NCBI RefSeq assembly: GCF_025244825.1 | Contig: NZ_CP104263.1 | Coordinates: 1,798,001-1,862,000 of the forward strand | Reading direction: 5' to 3' | Length of the DNA stretch: 64,000 bases | Source: Arthrobacter jinronghuae | Lineage (GTDB): Bacteria > Actinomycetota > Actinomycetes > Actinomycetales > Micrococcaceae | Part shown: positions 41,996-51,392 of the stretch, piece after piece | How the letters are laid out: every line of letters begins with the position of its first letter | Position numbering within the stretch: the stretch's first letter is position 1 | Notes under the pieces: model-generated | What the model was told of the DNA's origin: nothing | The model's database searches: none | The model's input: only the letters and a program-made list of their open reading frames with translations | Position numbers and translations under genes: made by a program

Positions 41996-42889
41996 CTAGA
42001 CCGGCAGGTCCCGCAGCAGTCCGCCCAGGCGAAGAAGCTCCAGCGGTGCATGCTGGGCGAGCGAGAGGCCCACTATCTCCCCGGCATCGCCCAGGGCATC
42101 CATAATCCGAAGCAGGTCCGGCACCCGCACGCCCCGGGTGCCGTTACCCGTTGATCCCGTGAAATCCCTCCGGTCCAGCACATCCAGATCCACGTGGATG
42201 GCCAGCCTGGTTGCTCCGGTGAGTGCCAGCCAATCCAGGATGCGGCGGGTGTCCTCCGGGGTGTCCGTGATGCCCACGCTGGAAATGCCCAGCCGGTGCT
42301 TATTGGCCATGCCGGGATCCTGCCAGTCCTGCAGGCCGATGTGGAGGACGTTCGACGGCGCCACCATAGCCGGCAGCGCGGCCAGGAATTCGCCGTCGCC
42401 CGCCCCGGCGAGCGTCGACAGGGACATGGAACGGAACCCGGTATAACTGTCGCCAGGGATCCCGGTATCCGGGTGCGCGTCCACCCACAGCACCGCAAGG
42501 TCCGGTCCGTACCTGGCGGCCAGGTAGCTGAACGGCGCCACACTCACCGAACATTCCCCGCCGAAGGTCACCACTGACGCCGGATCGACTTCCGACACCA
42601 ACCGGAGTCCTTCCCGCAGCTGGCGCAGGACCGCCTCGCGGGCATAGATGCCGTCCACCGTCTCCACTGCCTCATCCGATGTGTCGGTGCTGACCGGCAC
42701 AAAGGCGGTGGGTCCTTCATGGGCGGGGGAGAGCAGCTCGAGCAGGGCCGGTCCCAGATGGTACGAAAGCTGGGTCTGGTGCGGCTGGCCCGCAGGCAGC
42801 GAACCGACGGCGCCTGCTCCGGCGGCGCCCTGCCACTGCGGAAAGATCAGCCGAAGGGCCCCGGGCCCGGATGGATGCATGGAGGTCAT
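41996..42889 (-). CDS. Arginase/ureohydrolase superfamily protein
   Basis: A 297-residue protein with the arginase fold. Metal-ligand motifs are VTFGGECSVSV (normally GGDHS), VLWVDAHPDTG (DAHxD intact), and AIHVDLDVLDRRDF (DxD intact). The His of the first motif is replaced by Cys, as in some actinobacterial relatives, so one ligand differs and activity may be altered. Typical substrates of the superfamily are guanidino compounds such as arginine or agmatine. AAGGA precedes the ATG. Its stop lies 2 bp from that of the carboxylesterase gene. Confidence 0.85.
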   Translation of the reverse strand: MTSMHPSGPGALRLIFPQWQGAAGAGAVGSLPAGQPHQTQLSYHLGPALLELLSPAHEGPTAFVPVSTDTSDEAVETVDGIYAREAVLRQLREGLRLVSEVDPASVVTFGGECSVSVAPFSYLAARYGPDLAVLWVDAHPDTGIPGDSYTGFRSMSLSTLAGAGDGEFLAALPAMVAPSNVLHIGLQDWQDPGMANKHRLGISSVGITDTPEDTRRILDWLALTGATRLAIHVDLDVLDRRDFTGSTGNGTRGVRVPDLLRIMDALGDAGEIVGLSLAQHAPLELLRLGGLLRDLPV

Positions 42890-42975
42890 GATCGTCCTTA
42901 GGTGCGGAACAGGTGATTACCTTACCGCCGGCGACCCGGGCCGAGACAGGTGCGTGCACAAAATAGAATGGAGGA

Positions 42976-44613
42976 ATGACTGCAACCCTCGTCGCCCGGG
43001 ACCTTTCCGGCGGCCACGCCCACCGCACCCTTTTCGAGCATCTTTCCCTCACTGTCGCGCCGGGGGACGTCGTGGGCGTGGTGGGCGCGAACGGTGCCGG
43101 CAAATCGACGTTGCTGCGGTTGCTCGCCGGAGCGGCCGAACCGCAGGCCGGCACGGTCAGCACATCTCCCGCGGACGCCTTCGTGGGCTGGCTGCCGCAG
43201 GAGCACGAACGGCTGGCCGGGGAAACCGTCGGCGCGTATCTGGCCCGCCGTACCGGGGCGGCGGCTTCCACCGTTGCCATGGAGGCTGCTGCCGAAGCGC
43301 TGGGATCCGGACTCCCCGGAGCGGATGACACCTATGCGGCTGCACTGGACCGGTGGTTGGCGTCCGGTGCAGCCGACCTGGAAGACCGGGCACCCGCCGT
43401 ACTGGCAGACCTTGGCCTGCAGCTCGGCCTGGACACCGAGATGGCCGGGCTTTCGGGCGGGCAGGCGGCACGCGTGGCGCTGGCCGCCCTGCTGCTGAGC
43501 CGCTTCGACATTGTCCTGCTCGACGAGCCCACCAATGACCTTGACCTGGACGGCCTGGCGCGCCTGGAACAGTTTGTCCGCGGACTCCGCGGCGGCGTCG
43601 TACTGGTGTCCCATGACCGTGAATTCCTCGCTCGGTGCGTAACCACCGTGGTGGAGCTGGACCTGGCGCAGAACAGCGTGGCGGTCTACGACGGCGGCTA
43701 CGAGGCGTACCTGGAGGAACGCGCCGTCGCCCGCCGGCATGCCCGCGAGGCCTACGACGAGTTCGCTGACAAAAAAGCCGACCTGGTCTCCCGTGCCCGG
43801 ACCACCCGGGAATGGAGTTCGCAGGGCGTGCGCAACGCCATGAAGAAGAACCCTGACAATGACAAGATCAGGCGCAAGGCCAGCACCGAATCATCCGAAA
43901 AGCAGGCACGTAAAGTCCGCCAGATGGAGTCACGCATCGCCCGGCTGGACGAGGTGGAGGAACCGCGCAAGGAATGGCAGCTGCAGCTGCGCATCGGATC
44001 GGCGCCCCGCTCCAGCTCAGTGGTGTCCACGTTGAACGACGCCGTGCTGGCCCGGGGCGGATTCACCCTCGGTCCGGTATCGGTACAGGTGAACGCCGGG
44101 GAGCGGATCGGCATCACCGGTCCCAACGGTGCCGGCAAGTCCACGCTGCTGCGGCTGCTGCTGGGACGCGAGGTGCCCGACGCCGGCACGGCCTCCCTGG
44201 GTGCCTCAGTCGCCGTGGGGGAAATCGATCAGGGCCGCGGCCAGCTTCCGGCCCATCTGCCGCTGGGGGAGGCCTTTGAGGCGGCCGTTCCGGAACTCTC
44301 GTCCGCGGAGGCACGCACCCTGCTGGCCAAGTTCGGACTCAAGGCCGATCAGGTGGCCAGCCGCGTCGACGCACTCTCCCCGGGGGAACGTACCCGCGCT
44401 TCGCTGGCCCTCCTGCAGGCCCGGGGCGTGAACCTGCTGGTCCTGGACGAGCCCACCAACCATCTGGACCTGCCCGCCATCGAGCAGCTCGAAGAGGCGC
44501 TGGAAAGCTACGAAGGGGCCCTGCTGCTGGTCTCCCACGACCGTCGACTGCTGGAAAATGTCCGCCTCGACACCCGCTGGGAAGTCACGGACGGAAAGGT
44601 CAGCGCAGCCTAG
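42976..44613 (+). CDS. ABC-F family ATP-binding protein, second copy
   Basis: A 545-residue soluble tandem ATPase. First cassette: Walker A GANGAGKST near residue 37, signature LSGGQAARVALAALLL, Walker B VLLDEPTNDLD. Second cassette: GPNGAGKSTLLRLLLG, signature LSPGERTRASLALLQ, LVLDEPTNHLD, then LVSHDRRLLENV. The linker between them (residues about 240-330) is Arg/Lys-rich, with AREAYDEFADKKADLVSRAR, and resembles the interdomain arm of ribosome-protection members. It differs from the ABC-F at 4025 in linker and signature, so it is not a recent copy. Resistance is possible but untested. GGAGGA precedes the ATG. Confidence 0.92.
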   Translation: MTATLVARDLSGGHAHRTLFEHLSLTVAPGDVVGVVGANGAGKSTLLRLLAGAAEPQAGTVSTSPADAFVGWLPQEHERLAGETVGAYLARRTGAAASTVAMEAAAEALGSGLPGADDTYAAALDRWLASGAADLEDRAPAVLADLGLQLGLDTEMAGLSGGQAARVALAALLLSRFDIVLLDEPTNDLDLDGLARLEQFVRGLRGGVVLVSHDREFLARCVTTVVELDLAQNSVAVYDGGYEAYLEERAVARRHAREAYDEFADKKADLVSRARTTREWSSQGVRNAMKKNPDNDKIRRKASTESSEKQARKVRQMESRIARLDEVEEPRKEWQLQLRIGSAPRSSSVVSTLNDAVLARGGFTLGPVSVQVNAGERIGITGPNGAGKSTLLRLLLGREVPDAGTASLGASVAVGEIDQGRGQLPAHLPLGEAFEAAVPELSSAEARTLLAKFGLKADQVASRVDALSPGERTRASLALLQARGVNLLVLDEPTNHLDLPAIEQLEEALESYEGALLLVSHDRRLLENVRLDTRWEVTDGKVSAA

Positions 44614-44882
44614 CCCCGGTTGCCGCCGGGTGTCGGTCGAATCCCGCGCCGGGCTTCGACCCGGCAGTACGGTGCCGGATGTGATACAAAGTATGCTGTG
44701 ACGCATCCTTGGGAGGTGCGGAACGTAGGTCTCGGGCGATTTCACGGAAGAAGTGTCCTCATGGCTCCACGGATGGAATACCGCAGTGCCGCCTCAGCGG
44801 CCCGCGGAAGCGTCGGCAAAACGGATCAGCGCGGGTGCGCAGGGAATCCGGGCGCGCAGTTTGGCCGCGTCGGAACCGCCCT
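44614..44882. other. Gap after the ABC-F gene without a convincing gene
   Basis: 270 bp with a weak GC-rich inverted repeat just after the ABC-F stop (CCGGGT... with ...TTCGACCCGG), possibly its terminator, and an AT-richer patch GATACAAAGTATGC. Short open frames run through it in more than one phase without family resemblance. Confidence 0.4.
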
Positions 44883-45098
44883 GTGAAGGCGTTAAGGTCG
44901 GGGGAAGTTCCCGTCCTGATCCTTGTCTGGATGTTGTGCGTCGGAACCGATTGGTCAACCGGCACAAAGATCGCCCTCAACGTCGCAGCAGTTGCTGGGT
45001 TCTGCCTTCGGGAAGCCATTGTGCACCGCCGCCTGGCGGCGAGGCCCGCCCATGGACGGCGCAGCGCCGGTTCCCGGCAGCTCGTCACTGCAGCCTAG
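44883..45098 (+). CDS. Possible small membrane protein, unrecognised
   Basis: GTG at 44883 opens 71 codons. The peptide has a hydrophobic stretch, VPVLILVWMLCVGTD, then a second moderately hydrophobic part (TKIALNVAAVAGFCL) and a basic tail rich in Arg and Ala. No family is recognised. Its stop lies inside the first unit of a direct repeat at 45081. Frame choice is uncertain because other phases are also open here. Confidence 0.4.
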   Translation: MKALRSGEVPVLILVWMLCVGTDWSTGTKIALNVAAVAGFCLREAIVHRRLAARPAHGRRSAGSRQLVTAA

Positions 45099-45131
45099 GC
45101 GCCATAGCCTCGTCACCACAGCTTAGGCGCC
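45081..45131. repeat. Imperfect 23-bp direct repeat, 28-bp period
   Basis: CTCGTCACTGCAGCCTAGGC at 45081 and CTCGTCACCACAGCTTAGGC at 45109, both followed by GCC; three differences in 23 bp. The first copy contains the stop codon of the small protein frame. Looks like a local duplication. Confidence 0.75.
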
Positions 45132-45262
45132 TGCTCGTACAGCAGGACCAGGATGTTGGGCCGGGGACGGCCGGCAGCGGGTCCTGATCTGGTGGCCCCA
45201 TCGACGCACGCCTATCGTAGGTAGTCGCAAGGCAGGGGTTCCCCGGCTGAAATGAGTCGATT

Positions 45263-46780
45263 GTGGCTATTGACGTTGCGTCACTGGTGGTTGAAACCGG
45301 CAGCGGGCTGGTACAGGGCATAGTGGACGACGGCGTGCGCACGTGGCGCGGCATTCCCTACGCGGCCCCGCCGGTCGGTGACTTCCGCCTCCGTGCACCG
45401 CAGCCGCCGCAGAGCTGGAGCGGTATCCGCGACGCCGGCAGCTTCGGGCCGGTTCCTCCTCAGTCCAAGGCGCCGAGCCTCACCGGAACCCGGCGCCGGG
45501 TGGCCATGGATGAGGACTGCCTGTCCCTGAATGTCTCTGCACCGCTGGAACCCGCGGACGGTCTGCTGCCGGTCCTGGTCTACCTCTACGGCGGGGCCTT
45601 CAGTTCCGGATCCTCGGCCGAGCCGACGTACCGGGGAACAAGACTGGTCCGGGACGGCGGCGTGCTCTACGTTTCGCTCAACTACCGCATCGGCGCACTG
45701 GGGTTCATGGACTTCCGCGCGTATTCGACGCCGGACCGACCCTTTGATACCAACATGGGCCTGCGGGACCAGGTCGCCGCTTTGGAATGGGTGCAGCAGA
45801 ACATCGAAGCTTTCGGCGGAGACCCCAACAACGTCACCCTCTTCGGGGAATCCGCAGGCGGGCTCGCGGTCACCTCCCTGATGTGCGTTCCGAGCGCCCG
45901 GTCCCTGTTCCACCAGGCCTATGCGCAAAGCCCGGCACCATCGGCAGCCTATTCTCCGGAAATGCACGCCGGCTGGGCGGCTGACCTGCTGGAAATCCTC
46001 GGCGTCCCGCCCTCTGCTGCTGCCGACGCCCTGACCCGCCTGCCCGCGGCGAAACTGGTCAACGCCACCCGGAAACTGACCACGAAGATCGGCCCGGTCA
46101 AGCAACCCGGGTCCCTGAGCGTCTCACCGGTCATCGACGGCGACTTCCTGCCCAGATACCCCGTTGACATGTTCCTTTCCGGAGACTCGAATCCGGTTCC
46201 CCTGGTGCTGGGCACCATGGCCCGGGAAGGTGCGCTGTTCGCGAAGGTATCCAACATCCTGCCGTCCACGCCCGAACGGATCGAGAAGATGTTTGCCGGC
46301 ACCGATCCGCAGGCCCGGGACCGGGTGGTGGCCGCGTATCCCGGCTATCCGTCCCGGCAGCGTTCAGTGGATATCAGCGGCGACCTGGTGTTCTGGTATC
46401 CCAGCCAAATGGTTGCCGAGGGACACTCACGCGTTGCGCCCACCTGGGCCTACCGCTACGACTACGCGACACCGGCAATGAACCTGCTGGGGTTCGGCGC
46501 CACCCATTCCTTCGATGTGCCGGTGATGTTCGGGGACATCGGCATCGGAACCGCAAAGGCCCTGACTCTGCTGGGTGGAGCAGAAGAGCTGAGAGCCCTG
46601 TCCAAACGCTTCCAGGGCTCGCTGCTGAGCCTGGCCCGGCATTCCCACCCCGGCAGCGACTGGCCGGCCTACGACGAAGCCCACCGGCAAACCCGCGTGT
46701 TCGACAAGCTGGACCGGATTGAGTCGGATCCGTTTCCCGAACGGCGCCGGGCCTGGACCGGCTACCGGGGCTACAACTGA
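45263..46780 (+). CDS. Carboxylesterase/lipase family protein, paralogue 2
   Basis: A 505-residue type B carboxylesterase, the same length as the one at 40477 and collinear with it throughout. It has [20 protein letters not shown], oxyanion loop [12 protein letters not shown], nucleophile region [13 protein letters not shown], and [11 protein letters not shown] at the His region. GTG 45263 has no strong ribosome site. The two genes flank the arginase-like and ABC-F genes, so the pair probably arose by duplication within this neighbourhood and then diverged. Substrate unknown. Confidence 0.92.
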   Translation: MAIDVASLVVETGSGLVQGIVDDGVRTWRGIPYAAPPVGDFRLRAPQPPQSWSGIRDAGSFGPVPPQSKAPSLTGTRRRVAMDEDCLSLNVSAPLEPADGLLPVLVYLYGGAFSSGSSAEPTYRGTRLVRDGGVLYVSLNYRIGALGFMDFRAYSTPDRPFDTNMGLRDQVAALEWVQQNIEAFGGDPNNVTLFGESAGGLAVTSLMCVPSARSLFHQAYAQSPAPSAAYSPEMHAGWAADLLEILGVPPSAAADALTRLPAAKLVNATRKLTTKIGPVKQPGSLSVSPVIDGDFLPRYPVDMFLSGDSNPVPLVLGTMAREGALFAKVSNILPSTPERIEKMFAGTDPQARDRVVAAYPGYPSRQRSVDISGDLVFWYPSQMVAEGHSRVAPTWAYRYDYATPAMNLLGFGATHSFDVPVMFGDIGIGTAKALTLLGGAEELRALSKRFQGSLLSLARHSHPGSDWPAYDEAHRQTRVFDKLDRIESDPFPERRRAWTGYRGYN

Positions 46781-46825
46781 ACGTTCCCGGCACCCGTGCC
46801 CTCGGCGGCAGCCTCGTGAGAGCCT

Positions 46826-46837
46826 TAAGCCGGCTTA
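46826..46837. promoter_or_regulatory. Perfect 12-bp palindrome before the dihydrolipoyl dehydrogenase gene
   Basis: TAAGCCGGCTTA, followed by AAAATTTT, 42 bp upstream of the lpdA start. It could be an operator, or the end of a small terminator for the esterase gene. Confidence 0.4.
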
Positions 46838-46878
46838 GAAAATTTTCCCGCACCCCCAGGCAAGGAGAGTTGGTTCCC

Positions 46879-48279
46879 ATGAGCGAACATTACGACGTCG
46901 TGGTCCTCGGGGCCGGACCGGGCGGTTATGTGGCCGCCATCCGCGCGGCCCAACTGGGCTTGAAAACGGCAATAGTGGAGGAGAAATACTGGGGCGGCGT
47001 CTGCCTCAATGTCGGGTGCATTCCGTCCAAGGCGCTGCTGCGCAATGCCGAACTGGCCCAGATCTTCACCAACCAGGCCAAGACGTTCGGCATGAGCGGC
47101 GATGTCAGCTTTGATTACGGGGCGGCATTTGACCGCAGCCGACAGGTGGCCGACGGCCGGGTCAAGGGCGTCCACTTCCTGATGAAGAAGAACAAGATCA
47201 CGGAATACGACGGCCACGGCGTCTTCACCGACGACCACACCCTCGAGGTGGACCTGTCCAAGGGCGGCAGCGAGACCATCACCTTCGACAACGCGATCAT
47301 CGCCACCGGAACCTACGTACGGCTGCTGCCCGGCGTCGAACTGAGCGAGAACGTGGTCACCTACGAAGCCCAGATCATGGACCGGGACCTGCCGAAGAAA
47401 ATGGTGATCGTCGGTGCCGGGGCCATCGGGATGGAATTCGGCTATGTGCTGCGGAGCTACGGCGTGGATGTCACCATCATCGAATTCCTGGACCGTGCCC
47501 TGCCCAACGAGGACGTGGACGTCTCCAAGGAAATTACCAAGCAGTACAAGAAGCTCGGCATCCCCATCCTCACCTCCACCAAGGTGGAAACCGTGAAGGA
47601 CAACGGATCGTCCGTGACGGTGGCCTATACGGATAAGAACGGCCACCAGGGCAGCATCGAAGCTGACCGGGTGATGATGTCCATCGGCTTTGCCCCGCGT
47701 ACCGAGGGTTTCGGCCTGGAGAAAACCGGGGTGGAACTCACGGAACGCGGCGCCGTCGGCATCGACGAGTACATGCGCACCAATGTCCCGCACATCTACG
47801 CCATCGGCGACATCACTGCCAAGCTCCAGCTTGCCCACGTGGCGGAGGCCATGGGCGTGGTGGCGGCAGAAACCATCGGCAAGGCCGAAACCCTGCCGCT
47901 GGGCGATTACCGCATGATGCCCCGTGCCACCTTCTGCCAGCCGCAGGTGGCAAGCTTCGGGCTCACCGAACAGCAGGCCCGCGACGAGGGCCATGACGTC
48001 CTAGTCAGCACCTTCCCGTTTACGGCCAACGGCAAGGCCCACGGGCTGGGCGAACCGGTGGGCTTCGTGAAACTGGTGGCCGACGCCAAGTACGGGGAGC
48101 TGCTGGGCGGGCACCTGATCGGCCCCGATGTTTCGGAACTGCTGCCGGAACTGACCCTGGCACAGAAGTGGGACCTGACAGCTGCCGAACTCGCCCGCAA
48201 CGTGCACACCCACCCAACCCTCAGTGAGGCACTGCAGGAAGCTTTCCACGGACTGACCGGCCACATGATCAATTTCTAG
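46879..48279 (+). CDS. lpdA: Dihydrolipoyl dehydrogenase (E3)
   Basis: A 466-residue pyridine nucleotide-disulfide oxidoreductase, of normal E3 length. FAD motif [21 protein letters not shown], the redox-active disulfide [19 protein letters not shown] motif [32 protein letters not shown], and the His-Glu pair at the C-terminus ([14 protein letters not shown]). It reoxidises dihydrolipoamide in pyruvate, 2-oxoglutarate or branched-chain dehydrogenase complexes, making NADH. It stands alone here, so it is probably shared by several complexes. AAGGAGA precedes the ATG. Confidence 0.96.
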   Translation: MSEHYDVVVLGAGPGGYVAAIRAAQLGLKTAIVEEKYWGGVCLNVGCIPSKALLRNAELAQIFTNQAKTFGMSGDVSFDYGAAFDRSRQVADGRVKGVHFLMKKNKITEYDGHGVFTDDHTLEVDLSKGGSETITFDNAIIATGTYVRLLPGVELSENVVTYEAQIMDRDLPKKMVIVGAGAIGMEFGYVLRSYGVDVTIIEFLDRALPNEDVDVSKEITKQYKKLGIPILTSTKVETVKDNGSSVTVAYTDKNGHQGSIEADRVMMSIGFAPRTEGFGLEKTGVELTERGAVGIDEYMRTNVPHIYAIGDITAKLQLAHVAEAMGVVAAETIGKAETLPLGDYRMMPRATFCQPQVASFGLTEQQARDEGHDVLVSTFPFTANGKAHGLGEPVGFVKLVADAKYGELLGGHLIGPDVSELLPELTLAQKWDLTAAELARNVHTHPTLSEALQEAFHGLTGHMINF

Positions 48280-48315
48280 CCGGGTACCGCTTTCCAGCGA
48301 GCGAAGGGCAATGCC

Positions 48316-49848
48316 ATGAAGGCAGGCAGAATCGTTCTGGTCATCATTGGTTCCCTGCTGGTCCTTGCTGGACTGACGGCCGGGGTCGGTGCTGCTGCCT
48401 TGGGGATCCTCGCCGCGGCCCAGCGCGACGACGGCTACCTGTCCGTTCCCGAAGAGACCTACAGCGTCGGTTCCTACGCTCTGACCAGCCAGAGCTTCGA
48501 GGTGAGTCCGGGCGTCCGGCCGGAAGACAACGTCGCGACGGTCCAGGTCCGGGGAACCGACCCCGACGGCGAGCTGTTTATCGGGATTGCGTCCGAGGCC
48601 GACGTCGACCGGTACCTGGCCGGCGTCGCCCATTCGGAACTCGGGGACGTTACGTTCGAACCGTTCTCCGCGGAGTACGAGGAGATCGCGGGCACCGCCG
48701 CACCGGCCCAGCCGGGGGAGCAGGACTTCTGGGCCGCCTCTTCCGCAGGAGCCGGCACGCAGGAGCTTGCCTGGCCGCTGCAACAGGGCGAGTGGACCGT
48801 TGTCGTGATGAACGCCGACGCCACCCCCGGGGTCAGGGCGGACCTGCAGGCAGGCATCCGGTCGGATGTCCTGGGACCGCTCACCCTGTGGCTGGTCATC
48901 GGAGCCGTCATCCTGGTCCTCGGCGGCACGGCAGTGATCCTTGCTGCCATTCTGACCGGCCGGAAGCATGGCGGAGAATACCCCGGACCCAGCGGCGGGC
49001 ACGGTCCCTACGGTTACGGAGCAGCCCCGGTTCCCGCTTCCGCACAGCTGGCCGCCGGAGGCACCGGGGCGCCGTATCCCGCCCGGCTCTACGGGGAACT
49101 GGACCCCGGGCTCTCCCGGTGGTTGTGGCTCGTGAAGTGGTTCCTGGCCATTCCGCACTACATCCTGCTGGCTTTCCTGTGGATCGCGTTCTGGGTAGCC
49201 ACCGTCATTGCGGGTTTCGCCATCCTCTTCACTGCCCGTTATCCGCGGGCGCTCTTCGACTTCAACGTGGGGGTGCTGCGCTGGAGCTGGCGGGTGGCGT
49301 TCTATGCCTCAGGAGTGCTGGGCACGGACAGGTATCCGCCCTTCAGCCTGGAGCGGACCGACTATCCGGCCGATTTCGACGTCGCCTACCCGGAACGGCT
49401 TTCGCGGGGGCTGGTGCTGGTGAAGTGGTGGCTGCTGGTTATCCCGCAGGCGCTGATCGTGGGGGCGTTCACCGGGTCTGGCTATGTCATTGTGCGCCAA
49501 AACGGCCCGTTCGGCGGGTGGGACCGGAGCATGGGCGGCGGCGACGGCGGCTCAGCGGTGAACTGGGCAACGGACCCGGCCGGCGAAGGCCTGCGGTCCG
49601 CCGGCGGCTGGACAGTGGGCATATCCCTGCTGTCCCTGCTGGTCCTGGTTGCTGCAGTGGCACTGCTGTTCACCGGACGCTATCCGCGTCCGCTGTTCGA
49701 CTTCGTTATGGGCCTGCAGCGGTGGTCCTACCGCGTCCTGGCGTACGCGGCGCTGATGCGTGACGAATACCCGCCGTTCCGGCTGGACCAGGGACCGGCT
49801 GATAGCCGCGACCTGCCGGCTGTCGGGGACGCGGCACGTTCCGGCTAG
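48316..49848 (+). CDS. DUF4389 membrane protein with duplicated domain
   Basis: A 510-residue membrane protein. It starts with a membrane helix (IVLVIIGSLLVLAGLTAGVG), an outside domain of about 150 residues, another helix near residue 190, a Gly/Pro/Tyr-rich link, and a C-terminal half with two DUF4389 units. Unit 1 has LVKWFLAIPHYILL, FTARYPRALFDFNVGVLRWSWRV and DRYPPFSLE; unit 2 has LVKWWLLVIPQALI, FTGRYPRPLFDFVMGLQRWSYRV and DEYPPFRLD. The same order of three motifs shows an internal duplication. Function unknown. It follows the dihydrolipoyl dehydrogenase gene by 36 bp on the same strand. Confidence 0.85.
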   Translation: MKAGRIVLVIIGSLLVLAGLTAGVGAAALGILAAAQRDDGYLSVPEETYSVGSYALTSQSFEVSPGVRPEDNVATVQVRGTDPDGELFIGIASEADVDRYLAGVAHSELGDVTFEPFSAEYEEIAGTAAPAQPGEQDFWAASSAGAGTQELAWPLQQGEWTVVVMNADATPGVRADLQAGIRSDVLGPLTLWLVIGAVILVLGGTAVILAAILTGRKHGGEYPGPSGGHGPYGYGAAPVPASAQLAAGGTGAPYPARLYGELDPGLSRWLWLVKWFLAIPHYILLAFLWIAFWVATVIAGFAILFTARYPRALFDFNVGVLRWSWRVAFYASGVLGTDRYPPFSLERTDYPADFDVAYPERLSRGLVLVKWWLLVIPQALIVGAFTGSGYVIVRQNGPFGGWDRSMGGGDGGSAVNWATDPAGEGLRSAGGWTVGISLLSLLVLVAAVALLFTGRYPRPLFDFVMGLQRWSYRVLAYAALMRDEYPPFRLDQGPADSRDLPAVGDAARSG

Positions 49849-49927
49849 CCGGCCAATCCGCCGCCGGCGAGGCAATCCCTTGCAGCAGCAGCACCCGCTG
49901 CGGGACCCGGTAGGGCATACTGGCCGC

Positions 49928-50752
49928 ATGACGAGCTTGGAAGGGCCGCTTTCCGACCCGCAGTCCGGAGTTTGGATCGCGGAGCGGCTTGCTGAGCCCG
50001 GTACGGTTGCGGGCACCGTCCCTGGCGGGTTTGAGGCCTACGCGCGGGTTTTCCACCCGATCCGGGCGCAGCTGCTGGGCTGGCAGCAGGACGGACCGGT
50101 GCGTGTTGAGTCCCGCCCCATGCGCTGGGAGGAGCTGGCGGGGGTGCGCGGCACGGTTGCCCACCCGATGATGCAATGGGCCGCCATTCTGGCCGGCTAC
50201 CGCAATCCGGTATCGAACGAACCGGGGTGGCACTACGAAGACCCGCTGGTCGGCGCGCTCCCGGCGGGCACGCTGGCCGAGGTCAGCCGCGTCCTCGGCG
50301 CCCACACGCAAACCCCCGGCAGTTGCTTCGCCGGGCTGTGGGACGGGTACGGCTGGGTGGCCGGCAGCGGGGAAACCCTTTCCCGGTCCGGCGCCGGCGA
50401 CCGGGAGGCGCTGCCGCAGCCCTTCCGGGGCTACGATTCCGTGGAGACGGTGCGCCGCCTCGAACTGCCGCTGCGCGACTACCTGTTGTTTACCGGCAGC
50501 CTGGCGGTCTTTGCCGAACCGGGCTGGCAGGAGCACAACGGCTGGGACCCGATCCAGAGCCCCAACCTGCTCTGGCCGGCCGACGGCGCATGGTTCCTGG
50601 CTTCCGAGATCGACTTCGACTCCACGATCGTGGGCGGGTCGGCGGACCTGATCCGGGACCTGCAGCAGGCCGCAGGGCTCGAAGCCATGGAGGTTCCGCC
50701 GGACGGTGACCTGACCCACCTCGGCGACCAGCTGAATGAGGCCCCGGACTGA
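49928..50752 (+). CDS. Hypothetical protein, unrecognised
   Basis: A 274-residue acidic, Trp- and Gly-rich protein, apparently soluble and without a signal peptide. Noticeable patches are RPMRWEELAGVRGTVAHPMM, NPVSNEPGWHYEDPLVGALP, FAGLWDGYGWVAGSGE and LWPADGAWFLASEIDFDSTI. The last resembles the SMI1/SUKH-like or immunity-type style, but I cannot assign a family. ATG at 49928. It lies between the DUF4389 gene and the thioesterase gene on the same strand. Coding bias in frame and normal start make it a real gene. Confidence 0.7.
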   Translation: MTSLEGPLSDPQSGVWIAERLAEPGTVAGTVPGGFEAYARVFHPIRAQLLGWQQDGPVRVESRPMRWEELAGVRGTVAHPMMQWAAILAGYRNPVSNEPGWHYEDPLVGALPAGTLAEVSRVLGAHTQTPGSCFAGLWDGYGWVAGSGETLSRSGAGDREALPQPFRGYDSVETVRRLELPLRDYLLFTGSLAVFAEPGWQEHNGWDPIQSPNLLWPADGAWFLASEIDFDSTIVGGSADLIRDLQQAAGLEAMEVPPDGDLTHLGDQLNEAPD

Positions 50753-50860
50753 AGCGGCGGCACCGCGCCCGGGAGCGCCGTCACAGCAGCGTCAGACACC
50801 TAACAGGGGTCTGTGAGCAAGGCATCCATCGATCCGGCCAACGGGCAACAGTCCTGTGGA

Positions 50861-50866
50861 TAAGCT
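50861..50866 (+). promoter_or_regulatory. -10 box TAAGCT for a leaderless thioesterase message
   Basis: TAAGCT lies at -12 to -7 from the A of the ATG at 50873, the position expected when transcription starts at the start codon. No ribosome binding site is present between it and the ATG. The -35 region is weak. Confidence 0.55.
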
Positions 50867-50872
50867 GAATAT

Positions 50873-51322
50873 ATGCCCCTTGAGAACATCAATTTCCATA
50901 CCCGCAAGTGGGTCCGCCCCGAGGACCTGAACGCCAACGGCACCCTGTTCGGCGGCAGCCTGCTGCGCTGGATCGACGAAGAAGCCACGGTCTACGCCAT
51001 CCTGCAGATGGGCAACGGCCGGGTGGTCACCAAATTCATGTCGGAGATCAACTTCGTCAGTTCCGCAGTTCAGGGCGACCTGATTGAAATGGGGCTCACC
51101 GCAACCAAGTTCGGCCGTACGTCGCTGACCATGCAGGCAGAAGTGCGGAACATGATCACCCGCCGCAGCATCCTCACGATCGACAAGATCGTGTTCGTCA
51201 ACCTGAATGAGGAAGGCAAGCCCGTCCCGCACGGGTACACCACCATCAGTTACGACCGCGACCGGCTGCCTTCCCACCACATCCCGCCGGTGCCGTTCGG
51301 CGCGGAACCCTTCTCCGCCTAG
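50873..51322 (+). CDS. Acyl-CoA thioesterase (hotdog fold, YciA-like)
   Basis: A 149-residue single hotdog-domain protein. The active-site region is RPEDLNANGTLFGGSLLRWIDEEA, with the Asn/Asp of the helix, then VTKFMSEINFVSSAVQGDLIEM and KFGRTSLTMQAEV. It cleaves acyl-CoA to free acid and CoA in the cytoplasm. The message looks leaderless. It is followed by the glycosyltransferase operon on the same strand, 70 bp later, with a palindrome between them. Confidence 0.9.
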   Translation: MPLENINFHTRKWVRPEDLNANGTLFGGSLLRWIDEEATVYAILQMGNGRVVTKFMSEINFVSSAVQGDLIEMGLTATKFGRTSLTMQAEVRNMITRRSILTIDKIVFVNLNEEGKPVPHGYTTISYDRDRLPSHHIPPVPFGAEPFSA

Positions 51323-51371
51323 CGCCCCGCCTGCCTGTTCCGGCCTGCCGCTGCCCGGGCCCGGCGGAAAA

Positions 51372-51390
51372 TACTAAGGCATACTTAGTA
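51372..51390 (+). promoter_or_regulatory. Palindrome TACTAAGGCATACTTAGTA before the glycosyltransferase operon
   Basis: Perfect 7-bp arms TACTAAG/CTTAGTA around five bases, ending 2 bp before the ATG at 51393. The centre contains CATACT, which could be the -10 box of a leaderless transcript, so a bound protein would block initiation. A related element precedes the glycosyltransferase at 54661 and a weaker one that at 14613. Confidence 0.65.
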
Positions 51391-51392
51391 AT

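Noticed and set aside
42976..44613. Antibiotic-resistance ABC-F assignment
   Set aside because: Two-cassette structure alone does not separate resistance from housekeeping members.
44630..44680. tRNA-like T-arm words (GGTCGAATCCCGC)
   Set aside because: No matching acceptor, D or anticodon arms, and no terminal CCA arrangement.
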